Source of the DNA: Rahnella laticis | Lineage (GTDB): Bacteria > Pseudomonadota > Gammaproteobacteria > Enterobacterales > Enterobacteriaceae | NCBI RefSeq assembly: GCF_015644585.1 | Contig: NZ_JADOBI010000001.1 | Location: 434,001 to 498,000, forward strand | DNA length: 64,000 bases | Direction: 5' to 3' | Shown here: one piece after another, positions 25,234-33,038 of the stretch | Layout of the letters: each line of letters begins with the position of its first letter | Numbering within the stretch: the first letter of the stretch is position 1 | Translations under genes and position numbers: made by a program | The notes under the pieces: model-generated | The model's database searches: none | The model's input: only the letters and a program-made list of their open reading frames with translations | Told to the model about the DNA's origin: nothing

Positions 25234-25539
25234 TTAACACGGGCACTTGCCCATCTTCCCGCCTTCACTCGGGAACCGCGCCTCCAGACACCGGCGGTGA
25301 AACTCCCGCTCAGTCATGGGGGCCATTTCCGGGTGCCTCACCTGCATATGTGCCACGTAGTTCCTATAATCCTGAACCCCTACCATCAGCCTGAAACTTT
25401 GCGCCGTCCGCTTAACGGCCAGTCTCAGCCACCCGGCGATGTTGTGCGGTTTCGGCTCGACAATGAACAGCGGACGGCAGCGGATGATATGGAACGCGGT
25501 AAGCCGGGGCGTTTTAAATAACGAACGTGACTCAGACAT
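25234..25539 (-). CDS. YbdD/YjiX-family small protein (DUF466), long form
   Basis: The C-terminal 60 residues (FRLMVGVQDYRNYVAHMQVRHP and beyond, with a Cys pair at CPC) match the YbdD/YjiX family that is always encoded just after CstA or BtsT carbon-starvation transporters. Those proteins are about 65 residues long; here ATG at 25539 gives 101 residues with a basic N-terminal extension. The ATG overlaps the cstA stop by 8 bases, which supports coupled translation. Role unknown, presumably helping the transporter. Confidence 0.8.
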   Translation of the reverse strand: MSESRSLFKTPRLTAFHIIRCRPLFIVEPKPHNIAGWLRLAVKRTAQSFRLMVGVQDYRNYVAHMQVRHPEMAPMTEREFHRRCLEARFPSEGGKMGKCPC

Positions 25540-27598
25540 GGCGCGCCTCACGACGTTGCACAACAGCCGTTTCGTGTACCGTTGGTGTGGCAGAATTTAG
25601 CGCACGGCGGATCACGAAGAACGCTGAAATCAGCATAGTGACCGCCACCAGCATAAAGAACCCGCACAGAATGGCGTTAATCTGATTATTCAGCACGATG
25701 GTGTGCATATCAGCCAGGGTTTTAGCCGGTTTGATGATTTCCCCGCTTTCGATCCCGGCATTGAATTTTTTCGCCTGTGCCAGGAATCCGATGGAGGGTT
25801 TCTCGTGGAAAATCTTCTGCCAGCCTGCGGTCATGGAGGTAATAAACAGCCAGACAGTCGGCAAAATTGTGACCCACGCATAGCGCTGTTTTTTCATTTT
25901 GAACAGCACCACAGTACCCAGAATCAGCGCCATGGAAGCCAGCATCTGGTTACCGATGCCGAATAATGGCCACAGAGTATTGATGCCGCCTAATGGATCG
26001 ACCACGCCCTGATAAACGAAGAAACCCCAGCCCGCTACGGCGACTGTTGTCCCTGCAATCGTCCCCACCCACGACCGGTTATTCGCCAGCGAAGGAACTG
26101 CTACGCCAACCAGATCCTGCACCATAAAGCGGCAGGCGCGGGTACCAGCATCCACGGCCGTCAGAATAAATAATGCTTCAAACAAAATGGCGAAGTGATA
26201 CCAGAACGCCATCATGGCGCGGCTGTTGAAAACGTCGGTAATAATGTGCGCCATCCCGACGGCGAAAGTCGGCGCGCCACCCGCACGGGAGAGAATGGAA
26301 TTCTCGCCCACATCTTTGGCTATTTGCGTCAGAATTTCAGGGGTGATTACAAAGCCCCAGCCGTTGATCACCTGAGAGGCGTTTTCAACGGTTGTCCCGA
26401 TCAGCGCCGCCGGGGAGTTCATTGCGAAGTAGACGCCCGGGTCGATCACTGACGCGCAAATCAGCGCCATGATGGCGACAAAAGATTCCATCAGCATTGC
26501 GCCATAACCGATGAAGCGGATATGACTTTCGCGCTCGACCAGTTTGGGTGTTGTACCACTGGAAACCAGCGCGTGGAAACCTGAGATTGAGCCGCAGGCA
26601 ATGGTAATAAACAGGAACGGGAACAGGCTGCCGGAGAAGACCGGGCCGGTGCCATCGATGAACCGCGAAACCGCGGGCATTTTCATCTCCGGCATGGCGA
26701 AGACGATACCCACCGCCAGACCAATGATTACGCCGATTTTCAGAAACGTTGAGAGATAATCACGCGGCGCCAGCAACAGCCAGACCGGCAGAACTGAAGC
26801 GATAAAGCCGTAAATCACCAGAACCCAGGTCAGCGTTGTGCCGTGCAGAGTAAAAAACGGGCCCCAGACCGGGTCCGCTGCGACATTTCCGCCGTAAACA
26901 ATCGCCAGCATCATCAGCGCGAACCCAATCACCGACACTTCGGCAATTTTTCCGGGACGCAAAAAACGCATGTAAATCCCCATAAACAGGGCGATCGGGA
27001 TCGTTGCAGCAATCGTGAACAAACCCCACGGGCTGTCGGCCAGCGCTTTCACTACCACTAATGCCAGCGCAGACAGAATAATGATCATGACGCCCAAGGC
27101 ACCTAGCATGGTCACAACTCCGGCAAAACTGCCCAGTTCCTGCTTCGCCATTTCACCCAGAGAGCGGCCGTCACGGCGGGTCGAAATGAACAGGATCAGG
27201 AAGTCTTGTACGGCACCGGCGAGCATCACACCGACCAAAATCCAGATGGTACCCGGCAGAAAGCCCATTTGTGCGGCGAGAATCGGCCCGACCAGCGGAC
27301 CTGCACCCGCAATCGCGGCAAAATGGTGGCCAAATAAAACCCATTTATTGGTCGGGACATAATCCAGCCCGTCATTATGGCGCTCGGCCGGCGTCATGCG
27401 CTTGTCATCGAGTTCAAAAACTTTTTCAGCAATAAACAGACTGTAGAAACGGTAGGCAATGCTGTAGCAGGCAATGGCGGCCACCACCAGCCACAGGGCG
27501 TTGACGTGTTCTCCGCGGCTTAAAGCCAGCATCCCGAAGGCGAAGGCGCCGATTAACGCCACCACCAGCCAGGTTAACCCGGACTTGACGCTTTTCAT
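25532..27598 (-). CDS. cstA: Carbon starvation protein CstA-type transporter
   Basis: Inner-membrane permease of 688 residues with about 16-18 hydrophobic segments. CstA takes up peptides and pyruvate and its paralogue BtsT takes up pyruvate. Signature stretches include NDGLDYVPTNKWVLFGHHFA, AGAGPLVGPILAAQMG and ITIACGSISGFHALVSSGTT. Length and the GEHVNALW start fit both CstA (701) and BtsT (716), so the symbol is a family-level call. ATG at 27598 is preferred over TTG at 27607 because AAGGAG sits 9 bases before it. Confidence 0.85.
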   Translation of the reverse strand: MKSVKSGLTWLVVALIGAFAFGMLALSRGEHVNALWLVVAAIACYSIAYRFYSLFIAEKVFELDDKRMTPAERHNDGLDYVPTNKWVLFGHHFAAIAGAGPLVGPILAAQMGFLPGTIWILVGVMLAGAVQDFLILFISTRRDGRSLGEMAKQELGSFAGVVTMLGALGVMIIILSALALVVVKALADSPWGLFTIAATIPIALFMGIYMRFLRPGKIAEVSVIGFALMMLAIVYGGNVAADPVWGPFFTLHGTTLTWVLVIYGFIASVLPVWLLLAPRDYLSTFLKIGVIIGLAVGIVFAMPEMKMPAVSRFIDGTGPVFSGSLFPFLFITIACGSISGFHALVSSGTTPKLVERESHIRFIGYGAMLMESFVAIMALICASVIDPGVYFAMNSPAALIGTTVENASQVINGWGFVITPEILTQIAKDVGENSILSRAGGAPTFAVGMAHIITDVFNSRAMMAFWYHFAILFEALFILTAVDAGTRACRFMVQDLVGVAVPSLANNRSWVGTIAGTTVAVAGWGFFVYQGVVDPLGGINTLWPLFGIGNQMLASMALILGTVVLFKMKKQRYAWVTILPTVWLFITSMTAGWQKIFHEKPSIGFLAQAKKFNAGIESGEIIKPAKTLADMHTIVLNNQINAILCGFFMLVAVTMLISAFFVIRRALNSATPTVHETAVVQRREARHV

Positions 27599-27761
27599 GA
27601 TATGCAACTCCTTGTCAGTGGTCCGGCACGAGGCTGGCCACTTTTTCTATAGAGTATGAGGATGAGAGGTATGGGTCGGACGGCGAAGTGCGCGTTGCGA
27701 CTTTGTTAAATTACTGGGTAAAAATAGTGTTTTTAAAAAGGAAAGTATGAAGTTAAAGATG

Positions 27762-27781
27762 AAAATGTGATGCGGTTGACG
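27762..27781. promoter_or_regulatory. Possible CRP half-site upstream of cstA
   Basis: AAAATGTGATGCGGTTGACG contains one perfect CRP half (TGTGA) and a weak second half. cstA in E. coli is CRP-dependent, which makes the site reasonable but unproven. Confidence 0.35.
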
Positions 27782-27841
27782 CTTTGCGACGGGAAGACTG
27801 GTCGGATGACATTAAATTTGTGGCGGCGCAGAGATAAAACG

Positions 27842-27872
27842 AAAAAAACCGGCCTGTGAAAGGCCGGTTTGG
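27842..27872 (-). terminator. Terminator of spy
   Basis: On the minus strand AAACCGGCC-TTTCACA-GGCCGGTTT is followed by TTTT, about 30 bases beyond the spy stop. Confidence 0.9.
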
Positions 27873-27903
27873 GTCAGAACTTCAGGCTTAACTGCCTTGG
27901 AGA

Positions 27904-28413
27904 TTACTCAGCGTCAGCAGGTTTTGGCTGACCTGGTTTATGGTCACGCATCTGTTCCATTTTGGCAGCGCGTTTCTGGTAGTTCTCGTTGAACTGTTTT
28001 TTCTGCTCAGGTGTCAACAGGTTATACATTTTGTTTTCGGCACGTGCGCGATCCAGCATGCGGTCGGACTGTGCTTTGGTGATGGTATCAATCTGCGATT
28101 TCACTTTCGCTTCATCGAAGCTGTCTGAAGCGACTAAGGTGTGCATCTGATCCATCTGCGCTTTCATTGCAGCGCGGTCAGGGCGCGCGCCGCTGTCTTT
28201 CATAATTTCTTTCATCTGAGTTTTCTGCTGCTCAGTCAGGTTCAGACCTGCGAACGGGTTCATATGATGCGGGCCTTTATGGTGCATCATTTTGCCGTGA
28301 GTCGCAGCAGGTGCGTCAGTTGCCGGAGTGGCCGTGGTTTCAGCAGCAAACGCGAAAGAAGCAGAGCTCAGAGCCAGAGTTGAAGCCACAATCATTGCGG
28401 TAAATTTACGCAT
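27904..28413 (-). CDS. spy: Periplasmic chaperone Spy (Spy/CpxP family)
   Basis: ATP-independent periplasmic chaperone induced by envelope stress. The 169 residues begin with a signal peptide (MRKFTAMIVASTLALSSASF..., cleaved after AFA near residue 23). They contain the two LTxxQ motifs of the family: LTEQQKTQMKEIM near 73 and LTPEQKKQFNENY near 137. His/Met-rich MMHHKGPHHMN follows the signal. ATG at 28413 has GAGGAA upstream; the longer frame to 28443 lacks family support. A terminator follows. Confidence 0.92.
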   Translation of the reverse strand: MRKFTAMIVASTLALSSASFAFAAETTATPATDAPAATHGKMMHHKGPHHMNPFAGLNLTEQQKTQMKEIMKDSGARPDRAAMKAQMDQMHTLVASDSFDEAKVKSQIDTITKAQSDRMLDRARAENKMYNLLTPEQKKQFNENYQKRAAKMEQMRDHKPGQPKPADAE

Positions 28414-28781
28414 AATTAAATTCCTCATTGGAGATTCAGGCACATCGCCCGTTTTGTTTCGACGAAAGCAAGTCTACTGAATCCAATGAATAGTAATGCG
28501 GGCAAGATGTAAAAGAGTGAAAGCCGAAGTGTCACTTTTCATCCGATCGTGGAGAAAATGTTTAGAAAGCGTAAGGTTGCGAGAACAGGCATGAATGGAA
28601 GTTCAGATAAATCTGAGTAATGCGGTGAGTTCACACATTAACATGGTGAATGTTTGGCCGCCAGACTTCTTAAGTAAAGATTGTTTGTTGTTGATGCCGG
28701 GTTTACATCGCCGGAAGTGGGCAAACACCGGCATAATAGTTACCCTTTCGTTAACACCTTATATAACAGTGCAGAGTGCCC
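28414..28781. promoter_or_regulatory. Divergent control region between spy and the MocR gene
   Basis: No gene seen in 368 bases. GTAAA-AGAGT-GAAAG at 28509-28523 resembles the CpxR box GTAAA-N5-GTAAA (8 of 10), in keeping with Cpx control of spy; its orientation is opposite to spy, so confidence is low. Confidence 0.4.
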
Positions 28782-30215
28782 ATGACTGAATCCCGCTACG
28801 AAACTCTCGCGCGCACCTTGCGCAGACAAATCGACACTCAGGTCTGGCTGCCGGGCGACCGCCTGCCTTCCTTACGTGAGTCCTGCAAACAGTCCGGGCT
28901 GAGCCTGATGACGGTGTTACAGGCGTACCAGTTGCTGGAAAGTCAGGGCGTGATCGTTGCGCGCCCGCAGTCCGGCTATTACGTCGCGGCAGGTTTGCAG
29001 CGTCCGGTTCGCCGCCAGCCCGATGAACGCTTGCACGCCGCCGAACAGGTGGACGTCAACGATGCGATTTTCGATATCCTGAAAGCGGGGCAGGATCCTT
29101 CCGTTGTACCGCTGGGTTCGGCATTTCCCGATCCGACATTATTCCCGCAGCCGCGTCTGGCGCGGTCGCTTGCCAGCGCCGTCCGCCGGATGTCACCGCA
29201 CAGCGCCACCGCCAATTTGCCGCCGGGCAACGAAGAACTGCGCCGCAGCATTGCCCGCCGTTATGCTCAGAATGGTATAGAAGTTGCGCCCGATGAAATC
29301 GTCATTACGTCTGGCGCGATGGAATCTTTAGGGCTGAGTTTGCAGGCCGTGACCGAGCCGGGTGACTGGGTGGCGATTGAATCCCCGGCATTTTATGGCG
29401 CGTTGCAGGCCATAGAACGGCGAAAGTTGAAAGCCATTGCTATTCCGACCGACGTACGTTTTGGTATGGATCCCGATGCGCTGGAAAAAGCGCTGGAAAC
29501 CTATCCGATCAAAGCCTGCTGGCTGATGTCGAGTTTTCAGAACCCCCTCGGTTGTACGATGCCGTCCGACAATAAGGCGCGGCTGGTGGATATCCTGCAA
29601 CGGCATCAGGTGGCGTTAATCGAAGACGACGTTTACAGCGAACTGTATTTTGGCAGTGAACGCCCGGTGCCGCTGAAGGCGTCGGCGTACCGCAGCGAAA
29701 TCCTTCATTGTTCTTCATTTTCTAAATGTCTGGCACCGGGTTTTCGTGTCGGCTGGGTAGCGGCAGGGAAATACGTTGAGCGTATTGAACGCTTGCAGCT
29801 GATGAGTACGTTATCCGCCAGCGTGCCGGTGCAGCTGGCACTGGCAGATTTCCTGCAAAAAGGCGGGCAGCAGGGCGGTTACGACACCCATTTACGCCGC
29901 CTGCGCCGTGTGCTGGAACAGCGGCAAATGGCGATGCATCATGCCATCATCAAAGAATTCCCCGCGCAGGTTTCGGTTTCCCAACCGCAGGGCGGCTATT
30001 TCCTCTGGCTCGATTTGGGCGATAACGTGGACGCCGCACGTGTCTATCAGCGCGCACTGGCCAAAGGCGTCAGCGTCGCGCCGGGCACGATGTTTTCCGC
30101 CGACGAACGTTTCCGCCATTGTTTGCGCATCAATACATCATTCGAATGGGGGCCGCACACCGCCCGCGCTATTTCAGTGCTGGCGGCGCTGGTGGCAGAG
30201 GAAATTCGGGGGTGA
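28782..30215 (+). CDS. ydcR: MocR-type GntR regulator / aminotransferase-like protein (YdcR-like)
   Basis: Fusion of a GntR winged helix (residues 1-75; LPSLRESCKQSGLSLMTVLQ) and a class I aminotransferase-like domain (about 95-470) that binds PLP as a sensor. The Schiff-base Lys lies in HCSSFSKCLAPGFRVGWVAAG near 311, with SSFQNPLGCTMP and EDDVYSELYFG earlier. It is colinear with E. coli YdcR throughout, including PSVVPLGSAFPDP. Target unknown; MocR proteins usually control vitamin B6 or amino-acid genes nearby, but none is adjacent here. ATG at 28782 is used; GTG at 28776 is possible. Confidence 0.87.
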   Translation: MTESRYETLARTLRRQIDTQVWLPGDRLPSLRESCKQSGLSLMTVLQAYQLLESQGVIVARPQSGYYVAAGLQRPVRRQPDERLHAAEQVDVNDAIFDILKAGQDPSVVPLGSAFPDPTLFPQPRLARSLASAVRRMSPHSATANLPPGNEELRRSIARRYAQNGIEVAPDEIVITSGAMESLGLSLQAVTEPGDWVAIESPAFYGALQAIERRKLKAIAIPTDVRFGMDPDALEKALETYPIKACWLMSSFQNPLGCTMPSDNKARLVDILQRHQVALIEDDVYSELYFGSERPVPLKASAYRSEILHCSSFSKCLAPGFRVGWVAAGKYVERIERLQLMSTLSASVPVQLALADFLQKGGQQGGYDTHLRRLRRVLEQRQMAMHHAIIKEFPAQVSVSQPQGGYFLWLDLGDNVDAARVYQRALAKGVSVAPGTMFSADERFRHCLRINTSFEWGPHTARAISVLAALVAEEIRG

Positions 30216-30267
30216 TCGGGAAGTGCTTAACCCCCACCGCCTTTTCAGACGGCTGAGATTTTACGGT

Positions 30268-30753
30268 TTACCAGCCGCGCTGGATCCTCCCCGCGCTGAA
30301 AATCGGGGCTTCATAATTATCAGAGATATTGCGTACCCGATATATTTTCCATGTCATGTCTTCACGCTTCAAATACGTCTCAAGGTGAAGGCTCTTTCCA
30401 TGGTCAATCCCAAGCCAGACATCCACGATTTTTCCGCCCGGAATACTGCGTATGGACCCGGTCTTAAACGCTGGGATCCACGCTGCGTCATAATCTTGCG
30501 TGTACGTAAAATAATCTGCGCTAACGATCTCCTGTTCCGGGATTTTATCCACGGCGGCAAGTCGGCTTAAGGTGTCAGTTGCTACATAACGACGCATTTC
30601 AGGCGACTCATACGTCGGAGGAGGATCTTTCAGAAAAGCCGCAAGATAAAATCCATAAAAATCGGTGACCTGTTTAATCACCAACTGATTATCATCGGAA
30701 CGGGAAGAACACGCTGTTAACAAGCTGAGAGCTAATAGGATAAGTATGCGCAT
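30268..30753 (-). CDS. Putative lipoprotein of the DUF3828/YbjP kind
   Basis: The 161-residue protein begins with a lipoprotein signal MRILILLALSLLTACSS; the lipobox LLTAC places the lipidated Cys at residue 15. The rest is a small soluble domain with features of DUF3828 proteins (DFYGFYLAAFLKDPP near 33, later DVWLGIDHG and MTWKIYRVRNI). ATG at 30753 has GGAAG about 6 bases upstream; the longer frame to 30786 would put the signal internally. It borders an effector-like gene and hcp, so it could be an envelope immunity lipoprotein, but this is inference only. Confidence 0.7.
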   Translation of the reverse strand: MRILILLALSLLTACSSRSDDNQLVIKQVTDFYGFYLAAFLKDPPPTYESPEMRRYVATDTLSRLAAVDKIPEQEIVSADYFTYTQDYDAAWIPAFKTGSIRSIPGGKIVDVWLGIDHGKSLHLETYLKREDMTWKIYRVRNISDNYEAPIFSAGRIQRGW

Positions 30754-31005
30754 TAGTTCTTCCGGTAAGCATCGCTTCCAGCTCATGATTTTCCCTAATC
30801 TGATATTAATTGAGCTGACAAAGTACGCCGCGAAGGTCTGTAGAACAATAAACTGAATGCGCAGGAAGTCATTTTCAGAAGTTTGTTATATGCCATAGAG
30901 TTGCAACAGAAATGAAAAATCCCTTGTTTAGTAGCGAGACCGCTAATTGTCAGCGCAATTTGCTGAGAGTACGCTAAAGCCCTTGTAAATTAATGGGTAT
31001 TTCGA

Positions 31006-31455
31006 ATGGATACGGGAGAGGAACTTCGCGGAACGTACTTTTATAAAGGCGTTTGTAATATTTCCGCCGGAGAACTTTTCTTTTGGATATTTCTTGATGA
31101 AATCGGAGACCATTTCAGTGGCATTACCGATCTGGGTGCAATGGCTCTTATTATTCTTGGTCAACCCTCCATTGCTACAAGAGGAAAAGTAGCCTTAACG
31201 ACAAAGGGGACGTCAGTGGCTTCATTAGCGGCTAGACGGTACTTGGATGTTACTTTACCTTTTCAGCTTCCAACATTTACTAACGCAAGCATCAGGGTGT
31301 TAAAGCCAATGTATGTCAATAATTTGGGCGCTTTTGTTGGCCGGACCGTGCCTGTGCTGGGGTGGGTACTGCTTGCGGGAGATGTCGCGGCAATCGTCTA
31401 TAAGACTACGTCCCATTACAACAAGCTCGCGCGGGGGAACGATAAAATATGGTGA
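31006..31455 (+). CDS. Putative membrane-active effector of a type VI secretion orphan module
   Basis: A 149-residue protein of a family I remember from Salmonella and other enterobacteria beside hcp-like genes and DUF1493 genes. Conserved features are RGTYFYKGVCNIS near 9, the amphipathic LDEIGDHFSGITD and two glycine-rich hydrophobic segments (about 45-62 and 108-130, GAFVGRTVPVLGWVLLAGD). No enzyme motif is seen, so pore formation is possible. A stop at 30991 fixes the start near ATG 31006, but no good ribosome site precedes it. The gene is AT-rich compared with its neighbours and overlaps the DUF1493 gene by 7 bases. Confidence 0.6.
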   Translation: MDTGEELRGTYFYKGVCNISAGELFFWIFLDEIGDHFSGITDLGAMALIILGQPSIATRGKVALTTKGTSVASLAARRYLDVTLPFQLPTFTNASIRVLKPMYVNNLGAFVGRTVPVLGWVLLAGDVAAIVYKTTSHYNKLARGNDKIW

Positions 31456-31778
31456 CGGATGAATCAGTGCTGCTATTTTTTCGCGAAGAGCTGTCAACTT
31501 TAGCAACATGGTCTTTTAAAAAAATTCCACTTGAACTTGATACAATTCTTCAGGAATACGCCTTAGATACAACAGAATTTATAGAGGCGATTGAGAAATA
31601 CGATGAAGTTTTTGGGGTTGATGTCTCGGCTATCAATTGGGATTGTTATTATCCCTGGGAGATGGAGTGGTTTTTCCGTTCCTGGTTTACAAAAAAACCT
31701 CTCGTGCAAACTAAAAAACCACTCACGGTTAAGATGTTTGCGGAATCAGCCAGGGCTGGAAAATGGCTTTATGATTAA
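31449..31778 (+). CDS. DUF1493 family protein, candidate immunity protein
   Basis: The 109 residues fit DUF1493: an N-terminal acidic part (VLLFFREELSTLATW), the central VDVSAINWDCYYPWE and the hallmark C-terminus KPLTVKMFAESARAGKWLYD. Such proteins are small, acidic and cytosolic, and usually sit after the upstream effector-like family with overlapping ends, as here (7 bases). That arrangement suggests a toxin-immunity pair; the activity is unproven. Confidence 0.8.
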   Translation: MVTDESVLLFFREELSTLATWSFKKIPLELDTILQEYALDTTEFIEAIEKYDEVFGVDVSAINWDCYYPWEMEWFFRSWFTKKPLVQTKKPLTVKMFAESARAGKWLYD

Positions 31779-31796
31779 GGGGCTTTCGCCCCTTTA
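31777..31796. terminator. Bidirectional hairpin between DUF1493 and hcp genes
   Basis: AAGGGGC-TTTC-GCCCCTT lies over the DUF1493 stop and just beyond the hcp stop. T tracts are short on both sides. Confidence 0.6.
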
Positions 31797-31802
31797 CAAT
31801 TA

Positions 31803-32287
31803 TTACGCTATTGCCCGTTCATTCCATGCATCTGTAAACTGGATATTCCCGTCGCAATACTTCCAGGTGATTTTCTCATAACGGAACTGAACGGATTCGT
31901 TATGACCGGTGCCTGTAACAGAAAAATATCGTGCATAATTGGCGTTATCGATACGACCTTTACGCCTTCCATGAACATATTGAAATATTCCACTTCCTGA
32001 CCGGCATCATTGATGCAATACCATTTTAATTCTGCTGAATGGAATGTCTGGCCAGAGGCGACTGCTTTATAGAGGTAAGGGCTTGATGAATCGAACTCTT
32101 TTTCAATCAGCATTGCTGCGTGTTTACGGGTTCCCGTTAGTTTCCCCGTATTATTGTCAGTGGGGATATTTAAATTATGAGTAAACCCACGAACCTCAAT
32201 ACTCCCTTCGCGCTTCATAACATCAACAGAACCCTTGATATCCGCTCCGCCATCATCTTTGAGCCATAAATAAGCTGGAATTGCCAT
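31803..32287 (-). pseudogene. hcp: Hcp (type VI secretion tube protein) with a single-base frameshift
   Basis: Hcp hexamers form the inner tube of the type VI secretion apparatus. Residues 1-121 read as normal Hcp (MAIPAYLWLKDDGGADIKGS to SITPIMHDI). The frame then shifts at the A5/T5 run at 31922-31926. Adding one T restores SVTGTGHNESVQFRYEKITW and the ending DGNIQFTDAWNERAIA, stopping at 31803. As written, the frame stops at 31808 after 159 residues with an unrelated tail. Tube assembly needs the C-terminal beta strands, so the product is probably inactive unless slippage occurs or the base is a sequencing error. No other T6SS structural gene is in the window. Confidence 0.85.
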
Positions 32288-32429
32288 TCGTAAAACTCCC
32301 TATAAATTTGAAGTTTTACGTTAAGCCTGCGAGCAGGCATAAACAATTATCGATTTGTGATTTAGCTTATTTTTCAGAGGTTTGTTATACGCAAACGCAT
32401 TAGCCGAAACGCTTATTTGCCGCCCGGAT

Positions 32430-33038
32430 TCACAAATCCTGCTCCCTTAATGTCTTCCCGACATTTCCGCCGGGATGCACTTTCAGAAGCCTTTGCTGAT
32501 CGAAGCCGTTGCGCAGCATGATGTTGCCGCACAGCGCGTCGAAAACGGCCAGCACCAGAACAATGGACGTGGTGGCCAGCATATTGAGCGGGTCTATTTC
32601 CTGCTGGATATGCGTTTTCACGACCAGCGTGGCGGCGCGCGCAATGGCGGAATCCAGATTTTCTGTCACGCTGATGATGGCGACGCCTTTGGTTTTCAGA
32701 GTCGGCAACAGGCGCGTCAGTTCTTCGGAATTTCCGCCGCGTGAAATCAGGATAATCAGGTCGTCACTGCGCAGAAAACCCAGGTCGCCGTGCGCGGCGT
32801 CGGTGGCGCTGATATACACCGACGGCTGTTCAACACACGCCAGCATGTGCGCAATTTTACGTGCTGCAATGCCGGAAGTGCCGACGCCGGTGACGGCAAT
32901 TTTGCCTTTGCAACCGGTCACCAGCGTCAGCAACTGACGCCAGATATCAGCGTCCAGATGGTTTTGCAGTGCCAGCAGTTCCTGGCTGTACGTCCGCCAG
33001 CCCTGGCACGCCAGCTGAAATTCCTCGTCAGCGGTCAT
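32430..33038 (-). CDS. SIS-domain sugar-phosphate isomerase, KpsF/GutQ-like without CBS domains
   Basis: Predicted aldose-ketose isomerase of 202 residues. The SIS domain shows VTGVGTSGIAARKIAHML near 49, the active-site region SATDAAHGDLGFL near 77 (His and Asp as in arabinose-5-phosphate isomerase) and ILISRGGNSEEL. KpsF and KdsD have about 320 residues with a CBS pair, which is lacking here. The final KVHPGGNVGKTLREQ resembles the KdsD linker (HPGGxLG). ATG overlaps the kinase stop (ATGA), so the two are coupled. Confidence 0.82.
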   Translation of the reverse strand: MTADEEFQLACQGWRTYSQELLALQNHLDADIWRQLLTLVTGCKGKIAVTGVGTSGIAARKIAHMLACVEQPSVYISATDAAHGDLGFLRSDDLIILISRGGNSEELTRLLPTLKTKGVAIISVTENLDSAIARAATLVVKTHIQQEIDPLNMLATTSIVLVLAVFDALCGNIMLRNGFDQQRLLKVHPGGNVGKTLREQDL

